Shown here piece after piece: positions 1-8,861 of a DNA stretch of 64,000 nucleotides. Below the pieces are notes generated by a model that did not search any database, had not been told where the DNA came from, and worked only from the letters and a program-made list of their open reading frames with translations. Position numbers and translations under genes: made by a program. Positions within the stretch are counted from its first letter, which is position 1. The number at the start of each line of letters is the position of its first letter. Source of the DNA: Aurantiacibacter poecillastricola (GTDB taxonomy: Bacteria; Pseudomonadota; Alphaproteobacteria; Sphingomonadales; Sphingomonadaceae); the NCBI RefSeq assembly GCF_030730945.1, contig NZ_JAVAMS010000001.1, positions 930,001-994,000 on the forward strand, in the 5' to 3' direction.

Positions 1-238
1 CCTTCACGCCTTCGCCAAGGGCGACGACCTTGCCGGCCCCGTCCGACAGGGGAATGGAAGGCTCGGTAATCGGGCCGCCGAAATACTTGCCGGCTGCCAC
101 TGCGAAATCGCGGTAGTTCAGGGACCAGGCGGTGGGCGCGACCACGATCTCACCCTTGCCGGGCTGGGGATCGGGCAATTCGTCCATGTACAGCTTGTCG
201 AAGCCATCGCAGCCTTCCGGCATGAGCCAAGCGCGCAT
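1..238 (-). CDS. Zinc-type alcohol dehydrogenase / quinone oxidoreductase (MDR family), 3'-truncated by window edge
   Basis: About 79 N-terminal residues are present, starting with ATG at 238 (MRAWLMPEG). The fragment has the GroES-like opening of medium-chain dehydrogenases: PQPGKGEIVV, then the SLNYRD motif, then PLSDGAGKVV and LGEGVK. In the SLNYRD position zinc-dependent alcohol dehydrogenases have the catalytic-zinc Cys, so the Asn points to the zinc-free quinone oxidoreductase branch. It follows the upstream SDR by 15 bases and is the last visible gene of a minus-strand oxidation operon. The substrate is unknown; the Rossmann half lies outside the window. Confidence 0.85.
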   Translation of the reverse strand, partial: MRAWLMPEGCDGFDKLYMDELPDPQPGKGEIVVAPTAWSLNYRDFAVAAGKYFGGPITEPSIPLSDGAGKVVALGEGVK

Positions 239-253
239 CAGATTCTCTCCCCG

Positions 254-1000
254 TTAGACTTCGAGCGTTTGCAGCGTGCCGCCATCGACGGCCCAGTCCT
301 GGCCTGTCACATGGCTGGCACTATCAGACAAGAGAAAGACCGCCACCTCGGCAAGTTCCTGAACGCTGCCCATGCGCCGCTGCGGCACGCGCTTCTCGAT
401 CAGGCCGCGCTGCTCCTCCGGTATGCGGGCGAGTGCCTCTGTCTCGATGAAGCCGGGGATCACGCAATTGCAGCGGATGCCGTGCGGCGCCATTTCCATT
501 GCGACCGCGCGCGACAGGCCGAGGAGGCCGTGCTTGGACGCTACATAGGCGGGGTTCATCGCCATGCCGCGCTTGGACGCCATAGAGCCTGTCACGAGGA
601 TACTACCCTTTTTCGCTTCGACCATGGCAGGGAGCACTTTCTGGATCGCCCAGAACACCGAGGACAGGTTGACCTTGAGCGTGTCCTCCCAGAGATCGCC
701 TGGATAGTCCAGCAGCGGTGTGAAACCGCCCGTCAGCCCGGCATTGGCGAAAAGTCCGGTGATCGCCCCGTTCTGCTCAACGGCAGAGTCCAGCGCCGCG
801 TCGAGCTGCTCACGCTCGCCCACATCGGCTACGGCCCAAGCGGCGTTGGCGCCGATTTCGGCCTGCGCTTCCTCCAGCTTTTCGGAGCGCCTTGCGATCA
901 GCGTGACCCTTGCACCGCGGGCGGCGAGCATGCGCGCGGTCTCCAGCCCTATGCCCGAGGATGCGCCGGTGATGGCGATGTGGTGGTTGTCGAAATGCAT
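254..1000 (-). CDS. SDR family NAD(P)-dependent oxidoreductase (FabG-like)
   Basis: A 248-residue classical short-chain dehydrogenase, usual length for the family. The cofactor loop TGASSGIG is near residues 11-18, the structural NAG motif (FANAG) near 87, the catalytic Ser follows ILVTGS, and the YVASK Tyr/Lys pair is near residue 154. The C-terminal DGG closes the fold. The ATG at 1000 has a GGGAGAGG-type ribosome site just upstream. It lies between the amidohydrolase and the MDR fragment on the same strand with short gaps, so it is probably co-transcribed and oxidises or reduces an intermediate of the same pathway. The substrate cannot be read from the sequence. Confidence 0.9.
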   Translation of the reverse strand: MHFDNHHIAITGASSGIGLETARMLAARGARVTLIARRSEKLEEAQAEIGANAAWAVADVGEREQLDAALDSAVEQNGAITGLFANAGLTGGFTPLLDYPGDLWEDTLKVNLSSVFWAIQKVLPAMVEAKKGSILVTGSMASKRGMAMNPAYVASKHGLLGLSRAVAMEMAPHGIRCNCVIPGFIETEALARIPEEQRGLIEKRVPQRRMGSVQELAEVAVFLLSDSASHVTGQDWAVDGGTLQTLEV

Positions 1001-1028
1001 GTCCTCTCCCCCGGCACGGATTTAGCGG

Positions 1029-1901
1029 TCAGCCAAGCCCCAGAAGTTTCGCCGCATTGTCCTTCATGATGCCCGGCATCACCTCGTCGCGGAAGCCCAC
1101 TTCCTGCGCCGCTTTGATCCACTTGTCCGGGTGGATCAGCGGGAAATCGCTGCCGAACATCATTTTGTGCTTCAATTGCGTGTTTGCGTAGGTGACGACC
1201 TGCTTGGGGAAATACTTGGGGCTCCATCCGCTAAGGTCGATGAAGACATTGTCCTTGTGCAGCGCCATCGACAGGCTCTGGTCCACCCACGGCCAGCTGG
1301 GGTGGGCAAGGATGATCTTCATATCGGGGAAATCGACCGCGACATCGTCGATCAGCATGGGCTCGCCATATTTGAGGCGCAGGCCCCCGCCGCCGCGCAT
1401 GCCCGTTCCCATGCCGGAATGGCCGGTGTGGAAGACCGCGGGCAGCTTGTATTCGTTGATGACCTCGTAGATCGGATAGCCCATCTTGTCCGCCGGGTGG
1501 GCGTTCTGGGCGATGCCGTGGAACTTGAAACCTTTCACCCCGTGGTTCTCGATCAGGTCGATCGCCTCGCGCGCGCCGTATTTGCCCTTGTGCGGATCGA
1601 TGGAGGCGAAGGGGATGCAGATATCGTCGTTCTTGTTGGCGATTTCCGCCACCTCGTAATTCGAGACGCGCTTGGCCCCCATGCCGCTTTCCGCATCCAC
1701 GGTGAACATGACGAAGGCGATGTTCGTCTCGCGGTAGAGCTCGATGATCTCGGGCATCTTGGGCCGCTCGCGCGGAGCCTTGAAATAGGCGCTGGCGGCA
1801 TCGAAGAACTTGCCCATCACCGGGTCTTCGGGATCGTGGCAGGAAATCTCGGCATGCACGTGCATGTCGATGGCGCGGATTTTTTCGAGGTCTATAGGCA
1901 A
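1029..1901 (-). CDS. Amidohydrolase family protein (ACMSD-like, amidohydrolase 2)
   Basis: A TIM-barrel metal-dependent hydrolase or decarboxylase. The strand-1 metal site HxH is seen as MHVHAE, a later metal His in FHTGHSG, another in LAHPSW, and the catalytic Asp in MFGSDFP. ACMSD-family members include LigW-type aromatic decarboxylases and simple hydrolases; which applies here is not decidable. I chose the TTG at 1901 (LPIDLEKIRAID) because GGAGA lies 7 bases upstream. A GTG at 1928 is in frame, but it would extend the protein into a palindromic repeat. It is followed by the SDR with 28 bases between them. Confidence 0.82.
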   Translation of the reverse strand: MPIDLEKIRAIDMHVHAEISCHDPEDPVMGKFFDAASAYFKAPRERPKMPEIIELYRETNIAFVMFTVDAESGMGAKRVSNYEVAEIANKNDDICIPFASIDPHKGKYGAREAIDLIENHGVKGFKFHGIAQNAHPADKMGYPIYEVINEYKLPAVFHTGHSGMGTGMRGGGGLRLKYGEPMLIDDVAVDFPDMKIILAHPSWPWVDQSLSMALHKDNVFIDLSGWSPKYFPKQVVTYANTQLKHKMMFGSDFPLIHPDKWIKAAQEVGFRDEVMPGIMKDNAAKLLGLG

Positions 1902-1918
1902 GGACTGGTCTCCAATCT

Positions 1919-2069
1919 CCTCTCCCACCGGGAGAGGATACGAAGGCCTGGCGGTTTGCCGCCTGGCCGTAGTTGGAGAGGGCTACCACGAACGTGAGCC
2001 AGCCCCCATCCAAGCTTCGCTAGCCCCTCTTGGGGCAAGCTACGCTATCCTTCTCCCGCCGGGAGAAGG
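1919..2069. repeat. Palindromic intergenic repeat cluster
   Basis: Three hairpin-forming units lie in the gap between the aldehyde dehydrogenase and the amidohydrolase. CCTCTCCC-ACC-GGGAGAGG is at 1919-1937, a near-perfect GGCCTGGCGG/CCGCCTGGCC hairpin at about 1945-1968, and CCTTCTCCCG-C-CGGGAGAAGG at 2049-2069. This is the look of REP/BIME-type intergenic repeats, and a related cluster occurs at 10731-10870. No coding potential is evident. Confidence 0.6.
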
Positions 2070-2077
2070 ATGCGCAA

Positions 2078-3592
2078 TCACAGCTTCATGATGACCGACT
2101 TGGTCTCGAGATAAGCCTCGATGCCCTCGCGGCCCTGTTCGCGGCCGACGCCGCTTTCCTTGTAGCCGCCGAAGGGGATCGCGGTGTCGATCATCGCATG
2201 GCAGTTCACCCACACCGTGCCCGCCTGCAGCTTGCTAGCGATGCGGTGGGCGGCGCTGGCGTCCTTGGTCCACACGCCCGCGGCGAGGCCGTATTGCGTG
2301 TCGTTGGCGTCCTTCACCACTTCGTCGAGGTCCTCGAAGCGCTGGGCGACGACGACGGGGCCGAAGATCTCCTCGCGAACGACGCTCATCTGCGGGTTTA
2401 CGTCGGTGAGGATGGTGGGGTTCACGTAATAGCCGCCATCGGCGGACGGCGCGTCACCGCCCATCAGGACGCTGGCACCGTCGCGCTTGCCCGCGTCGAT
2501 GTATCCCATCACGCGCTCGTGCTGCTCCTTCGACACCAGCGGCCCCATGTGGGCATCGGGGTCGAGCGAGGGGCGCGGAGCCCAGAAATCGGCGGTGTTT
2601 GCCATGCCTTCCACCACCTCGTCGAACACGCTCTTGTGCGCATAGAGGCGGCTGCCAGCTACGCATACCTGGCCGGAGTTGAAGAAGATCGCCTGCGAAA
2701 CGCCGGGCGCGGTTTCCTGCACGTTGACGTCGGGCATCACGACCACCGGGCTCTTGCCGCCCAGTTCCAGCGTGATGTGCTTCAGCGTGTCGGTGACGTT
2801 GCGGTTGATCAGCTTGCCGATCTCGGTGGAGCCGGTGAAGGCCACCTTGTCGACATCGGGGTGCTTCACCATCCGGTCGCCCGCGGTGTGGCCGTTGCCG
2901 GTGATGATGTTGACCACGCCAGCGGGAATGCCAGCTTCGGCGATGAAATCGGCGAGGCGTAGCGCGGTGAGGCTGGTCTGCTCGGCAGGCTTCAGGATGG
3001 TGGTGCAACCGGCGGCGAGCGCAGGCGCGATCTTCAGGCAGGCCATCAGCAGCGGGAAGTTCCACGGCACGATCTGCGCGCAGACGCCCACTGGCTCCTT
3101 CAGCGTGTAGGCGAACATCATGTCGCCCGGCATGGTGTAGGGCGAAATCGTCTCGCCATTGATCTTGCCGGCCCAGCCCGCGCAGAAGCGGATGTGGGCG
3201 GCAGCGCCCGGTACGTCGATCGCGCCGGCCATGCCCTTGGGCTTGCCCACGTCGATGGCTTCCAGCTCGGCCAGCTCGTCGGCGTGTTCCTCGATCAGGT
3301 CAGCGAGGCGGTTCATGATCTTCTGGCGGGCGACCGGCGGCATGTTGCGCCAGCGGCCATCGTCGAACGCGGTGCGCGCAGCGGCGACGGCGCGGTCCAC
3401 GTCCTTGTCGGATGCCTCGACGATCTTGGAGACGACCTTCCCCGAGGACGGGTCTTCCACATCGATGGTCTCGCCGTGGCTGGAATCCACCCACTCGCCA
3501 TTGATGTAAAGTTGCGGGCTGCGTGCCAGCGCCTTCTTGGCGGCGGCGGAATATTCGCGCTGGGTGCGGTCGATGGTGGTCTGCTCGTTCAT
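2078..3592 (-). CDS. NAD(P)-dependent aldehyde dehydrogenase
   Basis: A 504-residue ALDH-superfamily protein oxidising an aldehyde to its acid. Visible hallmarks in order are IVPWNFPLL (cofactor pocket), FTGSTEIGK (NAD loop), LELGGKSP with the general-base Glu, NSGQVCVAGS with the nucleophilic Cys near residue 305, and EEIFGPVV plus PFGGYKESG near the end. The ATG at 3592 (MNEQTTI) is preferred over the upstream codon at 3649 because GGAG lies 8 bases upstream of it. It sits downstream of the PQQ alcohol dehydrogenase on the same strand, so the pair could turn an alcohol into an acid. The substrate is not inferable. Confidence 0.93.
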   Translation of the reverse strand: MNEQTTIDRTQREYSAAAKKALARSPQLYINGEWVDSSHGETIDVEDPSSGKVVSKIVEASDKDVDRAVAAARTAFDDGRWRNMPPVARQKIMNRLADLIEEHADELAELEAIDVGKPKGMAGAIDVPGAAAHIRFCAGWAGKINGETISPYTMPGDMMFAYTLKEPVGVCAQIVPWNFPLLMACLKIAPALAAGCTTILKPAEQTSLTALRLADFIAEAGIPAGVVNIITGNGHTAGDRMVKHPDVDKVAFTGSTEIGKLINRNVTDTLKHITLELGGKSPVVVMPDVNVQETAPGVSQAIFFNSGQVCVAGSRLYAHKSVFDEVVEGMANTADFWAPRPSLDPDAHMGPLVSKEQHERVMGYIDAGKRDGASVLMGGDAPSADGGYYVNPTILTDVNPQMSVVREEIFGPVVVAQRFEDLDEVVKDANDTQYGLAAGVWTKDASAAHRIASKLQAGTVWVNCHAMIDTAIPFGGYKESGVGREQGREGIEAYLETKSVIMKL

Positions 3593-3666
3593 GGTCGTGG
3601 CTCCTTTCCCGGGGGGAGAATCAATATTGTTGTAACTTATAGCAATCAACGCGTGGCGTGGCGACT

Positions 3667-5832
3667 CTAACCGCCGCGCGCCTCAAGCTCCTTGTCCTGA
3701 TTGGCGCGGAAGATGACGAACTGGCGGATCGCTTCGATCTCTTGCGGAGAGAGGCTTTCGGAGAACCCCACCATGCCGCGCGCGGATAGAGCGCCGTCGT
3801 GCACGATGGTCTGCCACACCTGCTCGCTCTGCAACACGGCGGAGCGGCGCAGGTCAGGGAGGACGGTTGAGCCCACGGCATTGTCGCCGTGGCAGGCCCC
3901 GCAATAGCGACCGTAATCGTAAGTGCCGCTCGCCACCTGCTCTTCGGTACCGCGGAAGGCGGGCGGGTCGAGCGGCAGGCGCACCAGCTCGGGCTCGGGC
4001 GGAAGCTCTCCGGACGCGCCTAGCTTGAATACCAGCAGGCGAGAGATGTTCTGCACAGGGCCGCTGGTCTCGTTGAGGAAGCCGCCGGGCGCGAGCGGCC
4101 AGATGCCGCCCCAGCCAGCCAGCACAGCAACATACTGCTCGCCGTCGATCATGTAGGTAATGGGCGCCGCCACCACGCCGGTCTGCGCGCGGAAACGCCA
4201 CAGCTCGGTGCCGTCGGCAACGGAGTAGGCGGCAAAATTGCCCGCCGCCGTGCCCTGGAAGACGAGGTCGCCGCCCGTTGCCAGCGCGCCGCCGTTCCAC
4301 GGGCCGGGATATTGCACGCGCCAGCGTTCCTGCTGCAGCACCGGGTCCCACGCCACCAGCGCGCCTTTCGTCGCGGCGGCGGAGGCCGCGCGGATTTCTG
4401 GGTCGGCCGGGAGGAAGCCCGCTGACTGGTCGATGCCGACATTGAAACCGCGATGCGGGTCGGGCTCCCAGTTCTCTTCCGGCACGTAGGGGAAGGCGGC
4501 CTCGATCACCGGGATGAAGACGAGGCCCTCTCCCGGATGGAAAGCCATCGGGTGCCAGTTGTGTGCGCCGCCCGCGCCTGGGGTGGAGACGAAGGGCACG
4601 CCGGTGTCGCCATAGCGCGCCTCGGGATTTTCGATGGGACGGCCCGTCGCCATGTCGATCCCGGTCGTCCAGTTCTGCGGCACGTAATTGTTGGCGCTGA
4701 TCAGCTCGCCGGTGGCGCGGTCGATCACGTAGAAGAAGCCGTTCTTGGGCGCCTGCATCAGCACTTCGCGGGTTTCGCCGCCGATCTCGAGGTCGGCCAG
4801 AATGATGTGCTGGGTGGCGGTAAAGTCCCACGTGTCGCCGGGCGTGGTCTGGTAGTGCCAGACATACTCGCCGGTCTCGGGTCGCAGCGCCACGATGCTG
4901 GAGAGGTAGAGATTGTCGCCGCCGCCGGGGCTGCGATAGGCCTGGTTCCACGGAGAGCCATTGCCGACGCCGATATAGAGCAGGTCCAGCTCCGGGTCGT
5001 AGGCCATCGCGTCCCACACCGTGCCGCCGCCGCCGAGCGTCCACCACTCACCGTTCCACGTCTCGCGCGCGGCGGCGAGGTGGGCGGGTTCGGTAGCAGC
5101 CTCGTCGGGCGAGCCGGGCACGGTATAGAAGCGCCACAGCATCTCGCCGGTCTGGGCATCATAGGCGCTGACATAACCGCGCGTCGTATATTCCGCGCCG
5201 CCATTGCCGATGATCACCTTGCCGTTGATCACACGCGGCGCGCCGGTGATGGTATAGGCCATCGACTGGTCGACCGTGACTTTCGACCAGATTTCCTCGC
5301 CCGTAGCCCGGTCCAGCGCGACCAGGCGGCCGTCCAGCGTTCCGAGGAACAGCATATCGCCCCACGCGGCAAGGCCGCGATTTACCACGTCGCAGCAGGC
5401 CTTTACCGCGGTTTCGCCCGGCACCTGCGGATCGTATTCCCACAAGGGCGCGCCGGTGGTGGCGTTGTAGGCCTTCACCTTGCTCCACGCGGTGGTGACG
5501 AAGAGCTGGCCGTCGATCACCAGCGGCGTCGCCTCCTGCCCGCGGGCTGTATCCATGTCGGCATACCAGGCAAGGCCGAGTTGGCCGACATTGCCGGCAT
5601 TCACGGCGGTGAGCGGGCTGTAGCGCTGCTCCGCATAGTCGCGGCCATAGGTGAGCCAGTTGGCGTTGTTGCCTGCCGCCGAGAGCAGGTCCGCAGCATC
5701 GACCGCGCCGATATTGCCCGGAACTGCGGCAGGCGCGCTTGCCGCGGCATCCGTCAATGCTGCATCGGTGGTCTGGCAGCTGGCCAGTGCGATACCCATG
5801 GCGACGCCTGCCGCCCACTTGCCCGAAATCAT
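3667..5832 (-). CDS. PQQ-dependent quinohemoprotein alcohol dehydrogenase, lipoprotein
   Basis: A 721-residue type II quinohemoprotein: an eight-bladed PQQ propeller followed by a C-terminal cytochrome c domain with the haem site CGACH. The vicinal Cys pair of PQQ alcohol dehydrogenases is seen in KACCDVV. The catalytic Asp lies in GDTWDFTATQ, and the residue two after it is Thr, where lanthanide enzymes have a second Asp, so calcium is expected. The ATG at 5832 gives a signal peptide ending in a lipobox (ALASC), so the protein is probably anchored and periplasmic; an upstream in-frame start at 5979 lacks this logic. Electrons would pass to the cytochrome and then the respiratory chain. The alcohol substrate is unknown. 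Confidence 0.92.
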   Translation of the reverse strand: MISGKWAAGVAMGIALASCQTTDAALTDAAASAPAAVPGNIGAVDAADLLSAAGNNANWLTYGRDYAEQRYSPLTAVNAGNVGQLGLAWYADMDTARGQEATPLVIDGQLFVTTAWSKVKAYNATTGAPLWEYDPQVPGETAVKACCDVVNRGLAAWGDMLFLGTLDGRLVALDRATGEEIWSKVTVDQSMAYTITGAPRVINGKVIIGNGGAEYTTRGYVSAYDAQTGEMLWRFYTVPGSPDEAATEPAHLAAARETWNGEWWTLGGGGTVWDAMAYDPELDLLYIGVGNGSPWNQAYRSPGGGDNLYLSSIVALRPETGEYVWHYQTTPGDTWDFTATQHIILADLEIGGETREVLMQAPKNGFFYVIDRATGELISANNYVPQNWTTGIDMATGRPIENPEARYGDTGVPFVSTPGAGGAHNWHPMAFHPGEGLVFIPVIEAAFPYVPEENWEPDPHRGFNVGIDQSAGFLPADPEIRAASAAATKGALVAWDPVLQQERWRVQYPGPWNGGALATGGDLVFQGTAAGNFAAYSVADGTELWRFRAQTGVVAAPITYMIDGEQYVAVLAGWGGIWPLAPGGFLNETSGPVQNISRLLVFKLGASGELPPEPELVRLPLDPPAFRGTEEQVASGTYDYGRYCGACHGDNAVGSTVLPDLRRSAVLQSEQVWQTIVHDGALSARGMVGFSESLSPQEIEAIRQFVIFRANQDKELEARGG

Positions 5833-6066
5833 CCTCGCCTCTCCCAAAGCGCTTCTCGCGCGAGTCCCTTCGTGGATCGCTGCGTGATCGTAACTATCGT
5901 TATAATGCCAGCCGACAAGGCACAAGCATGGCTTTGGCCCATGCATTGCACAAGCATATTGCGTAGCGATGCCGGGCAAGGGTAAGAGCTATCGCGTCAG
6001 TCGAGCGCGAGCCCGCGTCATGACCCTGGCTTTGCTTCCAGCTTACAGCCACGACAGGAATATCCG

Positions 6067-7185
6067 ATGACATTCAAACTTCCGTCCCGCGCCGACCATG
6101 TCGGTTCGTTTCTGCGTCCCCTTTCCGTGATCGAGGCGCGCGACGCCTACGCCGCGGGCGATATCGACGCGGCTGCCCTGCGCAAAGCAGAGGACGCCGG
6201 CATCGCCGATCTCGTGAAATGGCAGGAAGACCTCGGTCTCAAGGCCATCACCGACGGCGAATATCGCCGCAAGTTCTTCCACACCGACTTCCTGCTCCAG
6301 CTTTCGGGCGTGGAGGAGACGGGCGGCATCCAGAAGGCCTTCAAGAACGACAAGGGCGTGGACGTGCAATTCGCGCCGCCCAAGATGATCATCACCGGCG
6401 AGGTGGCGCATGTGAAGCCGATCCAGCGCGCCGATTACGAATACCTTGCCAGCCAGGTAAGTGCGCCAGGCGCGTGGGCGAAGGTCGCCATTCCCAGCCC
6501 CACCATGCTGCACTTCCGCGCCGGGCGCGCGGGCATCCCCGCCGATGCCTATCCCGAAATGCAGGACTTCTACGACGATGTCGCGAAGGCCTATGCCGAG
6601 GAAATTGCCGACCTTGCCGATGCAGGCTGCCGCTACGTTCAGTTCGACGACACGAACCTTGCCTATCTGTGCGACACCGGCCACCGCGAGGATGCGAAGA
6701 ATCGCGGCATGGATCCGGACTCGATCACGCATGACTATGCGAAGCTGATCAATGCCAGCTTCGCCAGCGCGCCTGCGGACATGGTTCGCACCATGCATCT
6801 GTGCCGGGGCAATTTCCGCTCCAGCTGGGCGGCCGAAGGCGGCTACGATCCGGTGGCAGAGGTCATGTTCAACGAATGTGACATCGACGCGTTCTTCCTC
6901 GAATATGACGATGCGCGCTCGGGCGATTTCAGCCCGCTGCGCTTCCTGCCCAAGGGCAAGACGGTGGTGCTCGGCCTCGTCTCGACCAAGTTGGGCGAGA
7001 AGGAGAGCAAGGACGACATCAAGCGCCGGATCGACGAGGCGGCGCAATATGCCGATCTGGACCAACTGGCTCTCAGCCCGCAATGCGGCTTTGCCAGCAC
7101 GGTACACGGCAACGACATCACCACCGAGCAGCAGGCCGAGAAGATCCGCCTGTGCGTGGAAGTCGCCGACGAGGTCTGGGGCTAG
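6067..7185 (+). CDS. Cobalamin-independent methionine synthase (MetE C-terminal)-like protein
   Basis: A 372-residue protein of the UROD/MetE-like superfamily, only the size of the catalytic half of MetE. It opens with the typical RADHVGSFLRP. Candidate zinc ligands are visible as His and Cys in MHLCRGN, Glu in FFLEYD and Cys in SPQCGF. Such short MetE-like proteins transfer methyl groups between folate and thiols or act on unknown substrates, so real methionine synthesis should not be assumed. AGGA lies 7 bases before the ATG. It diverges from the PQQ dehydrogenase across about 230 bases. Confidence 0.85.
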   Translation: MTFKLPSRADHVGSFLRPLSVIEARDAYAAGDIDAAALRKAEDAGIADLVKWQEDLGLKAITDGEYRRKFFHTDFLLQLSGVEETGGIQKAFKNDKGVDVQFAPPKMIITGEVAHVKPIQRADYEYLASQVSAPGAWAKVAIPSPTMLHFRAGRAGIPADAYPEMQDFYDDVAKAYAEEIADLADAGCRYVQFDDTNLAYLCDTGHREDAKNRGMDPDSITHDYAKLINASFASAPADMVRTMHLCRGNFRSSWAAEGGYDPVAEVMFNECDIDAFFLEYDDARSGDFSPLRFLPKGKTVVLGLVSTKLGEKESKDDIKRRIDEAAQYADLDQLALSPQCGFASTVHGNDITTEQQAEKIRLCVEVADEVWG

Positions 7186-7468
7186 CGTTTCGGCTTGTCC
7201 CGGGCGCTTGGGTACGGGCGGCCACTCCTTCCGAAAAAGAGAAGCCGCCCGCCCCCTGTTGCCCCCCACACGGAATTGCAGCGCCTGCAGGCGTTGGCGA
7301 AATGGGGCGGCACCTTGTCGGTACCGCCCCTGGTTCGGGAGCTGACCGGCACCGCGCCGCCCGCCTCGTGACGGGGGCAGCGGTTCCTTCCAGCCCTCGG
7401 GTCGCCTCGCGAAACACAAGATCCCGTGTGTTGCCAGGCAGTTTGCAATCGCGAGCAATTCGCGGCAA
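7186..7468. other. Non-coding gap upstream of the LuxR-type gene
   Basis: No convincing gene is visible here. It contains a GC hairpin (GGGGCGG...CCGCCCC, about 7302-7328) with no T-tract, and other short GC repeats. I see nothing recognisable as an RNA gene or riboswitch. Confidence 0.4.
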
Positions 7469-7486
7469 CCTATGACAAGTTATAGG
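7469..7486. promoter_or_regulatory. Inverted repeat upstream of the LuxR-type regulator (possible operator)
   Basis: CCTAT-N8-ATAGG, a perfect 5-base-arm inverted repeat of 18 bases, lies 30 bases before the ATG chosen for the LuxR-type gene. Size and symmetry resemble lux-box-like sites bound by LuxR-type dimers, so autoregulation is possible. This is inference from position and symmetry only. Confidence 0.35.
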
Positions 7487-7515
7487 ATTTGACGGAGCAA
7501 CCGGGGACGCGTTCC

Positions 7516-8295
7516 ATGTCGCCGCATCTGGCGGATTTCCTGACACGGCTGTTTGCGACACCTGCCGAGGCGCGGAAGATGCCGGACGCCGGTGAAACCT
7601 GCACGCGCCTGTTTTACCGCTATCTCGATGCAGTGGGGGTGGAGCACTGCAATTTCGGCGGGTTCGAGCTGGACGAAGGTGCGGGCAAGGTGAATGCGTT
7701 CAGTGGATCACGCCTGCCGGAGCCCTTTCTCGAGGAATTCGTCGCCGAACTGTCGGGGGAGGATTACGTGCTGCTCAAGGCCGGCGAACTGGATGCCGCG
7801 CGCCCGGTCTCGACTTTCAACGTCGGGTTGCCGTGGCTGGATGAATTGCGTGCCTTCAATCCCGGTTCAGAGCGCGGACAGGTGGAATGCGCCCGCCACG
7901 GGATCGAGGACGGGGTAGCCATGATCGGCCAATCGCCCATGGCGCCGGGATCGGACCGCGAGCGCTTCTTCGGCTTTGTCTTCGCCGGGACGAACGGCAG
8001 CGGCGAGCGGGCGCGGGAGATGTTCGGCGAACTGCAGGTGGCGTCCTTCGCCATGCTTGACCGAATGCGTCCGCAGATCGATGCCATGATGGACGGTTTT
8101 GAATACGACCTGTCAGACCGCGAACGCGACGTGCTGGGCGCCCTTGCCCTTGGCCTGCAGCGCAGCGAGATCGCCCATCGAATGAACCTCTCCGTGCCCA
8201 CCATCGACCTTTACCTCAGGCAACTGCGCGGCAAGCTGCGCGCGCAGACGCTGGCGGAGGCGGTGGCCAAGGGATACCGCTACGGCATTCTCTAA
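7516..8295 (+). CDS. LuxR-family transcriptional regulator (C-terminal HTH)
   Basis: A 259-residue regulator. The last 60 residues are a LuxR-type helix-turn-helix: LSDRERDVLGALALG opens it and SEIAHRMNLSVPTIDLYL carries the recognition helix. The N-terminal 190 residues resemble a PAS/autoinducer-size sensing domain that I cannot assign. The ATG at 7516 has GGGGA 8 bases upstream; a TTG at 7489 is an alternative that adds nine residues. No LuxI synthase is visible, so it would be an orphan receptor if it binds signals at all. It lies between the MetE-like gene and the SnoaL genes. Confidence 0.83.
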   Translation: MSPHLADFLTRLFATPAEARKMPDAGETCTRLFYRYLDAVGVEHCNFGGFELDEGAGKVNAFSGSRLPEPFLEEFVAELSGEDYVLLKAGELDAARPVSTFNVGLPWLDELRAFNPGSERGQVECARHGIEDGVAMIGQSPMAPGSDRERFFGFVFAGTNGSGERAREMFGELQVASFAMLDRMRPQIDAMMDGFEYDLSDRERDVLGALALGLQRSEIAHRMNLSVPTIDLYLRQLRGKLRAQTLAEAVAKGYRYGIL

Positions 8296-8330
8296 CCGGC
8301 GGGCATAAGGGCGATCGGCTCGCCGGCGCC

Positions 8331-8861
8331 TCAGAACATCGTATTGTCGTTCAGCGCCTCTTCCGGCACCGGCTGGATAACGTCCCAGTGTTCCACTAGA
8401 TAGCCGTCCTGCACGCGGTAGATATCGACCACCGCGCTGCCGCGATCGTCGGGCGCGCGCTTGAAGTGGTAGTGCACCGCCACCAGCGTTCCGTCCGGAC
8501 CTTCGTCGCCATAGATCACGCGCTTCACGTCATGTGTCATCTCGGGGTTTGCTTGCATGTGATCGGCCAGAACCGCGATGGTGGGGTCGCGGCCGGTGGG
8601 CGAATTGGGGTCGTGCTGGATGTAGTCGGGATGCACCCATGCTTCGAACCCGTCGGTGAGGCGGTTCTGGTTGTAGAACACTTCGATGAAACGCTCCGAC
8701 ACTTGGCGGTCGGTCAGGCTCTCGCGGTCCGACGTGTCCATCGGATCGCCGAGTGCAGCCGCGTTCTCGGACGTGTCCATCTCCGGCGGCCCCGTCCCGG
8801 CATTGTCGCAGGCGGCGAGCGCGAGGCCCGCCGCCAGCACGGTTGCGAGGCGCAGGCTCAA
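8331..8861 (-). CDS. SnoaL-like (NTF2-fold) lipoprotein
   Basis: A 176-residue secreted protein. The N-terminus MSLRLATVLAAGLALAAC is a lipoprotein signal with lipobox LAAC. The mature part has the SnoaL pattern: RFIEVFYNQNRLTDGFEAWVHPDYIQHDP, then a C-terminal RVQDGYLVEHWDVIQP, typical of polyketide-cyclase-like SnoaL proteins. I place the start at TTG 8861, which overlaps the stop of the upstream gene (TTGA), because no ATG or GTG fits the signal peptide; translational coupling is likely. Function unknown; the fold holds small hydrophobic ligands. Confidence 0.75.
   Translation of the reverse strand: MSLRLATVLAAGLALAACDNAGTGPPEMDTSENAAALGDPMDTSDRESLTDRQVSERFIEVFYNQNRLTDGFEAWVHPDYIQHDPNSPTGRDPTIAVLADHMQANPEMTHDVKRVIYGDEGPDGTLVAVHYHFKRAPDDRGSAVVDIYRVQDGYLVEHWDVIQPVPEEALNDNTMF

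Noticed and set aside
3620..3640. TTGTAACTTATAG sequence before the aldehyde dehydrogenase as a lig operator
   Set aside because: It shares only a half-site with TTGTAAG-N5-CTTACAA and does not form the symmetric repeat.
4453..5985. Long open frames opposite the PQQ dehydrogenase and other genes
   Set aside because: They are out-of-frame readings of GC-rich coding DNA; residue composition (Arg/His/Ala/Gly runs) and lack of motifs show they are shadows.
7302..7328. GC hairpin as a riboswitch or terminator
   Set aside because: No T-tract, no conserved aptamer elements, and no gene it would logically control.
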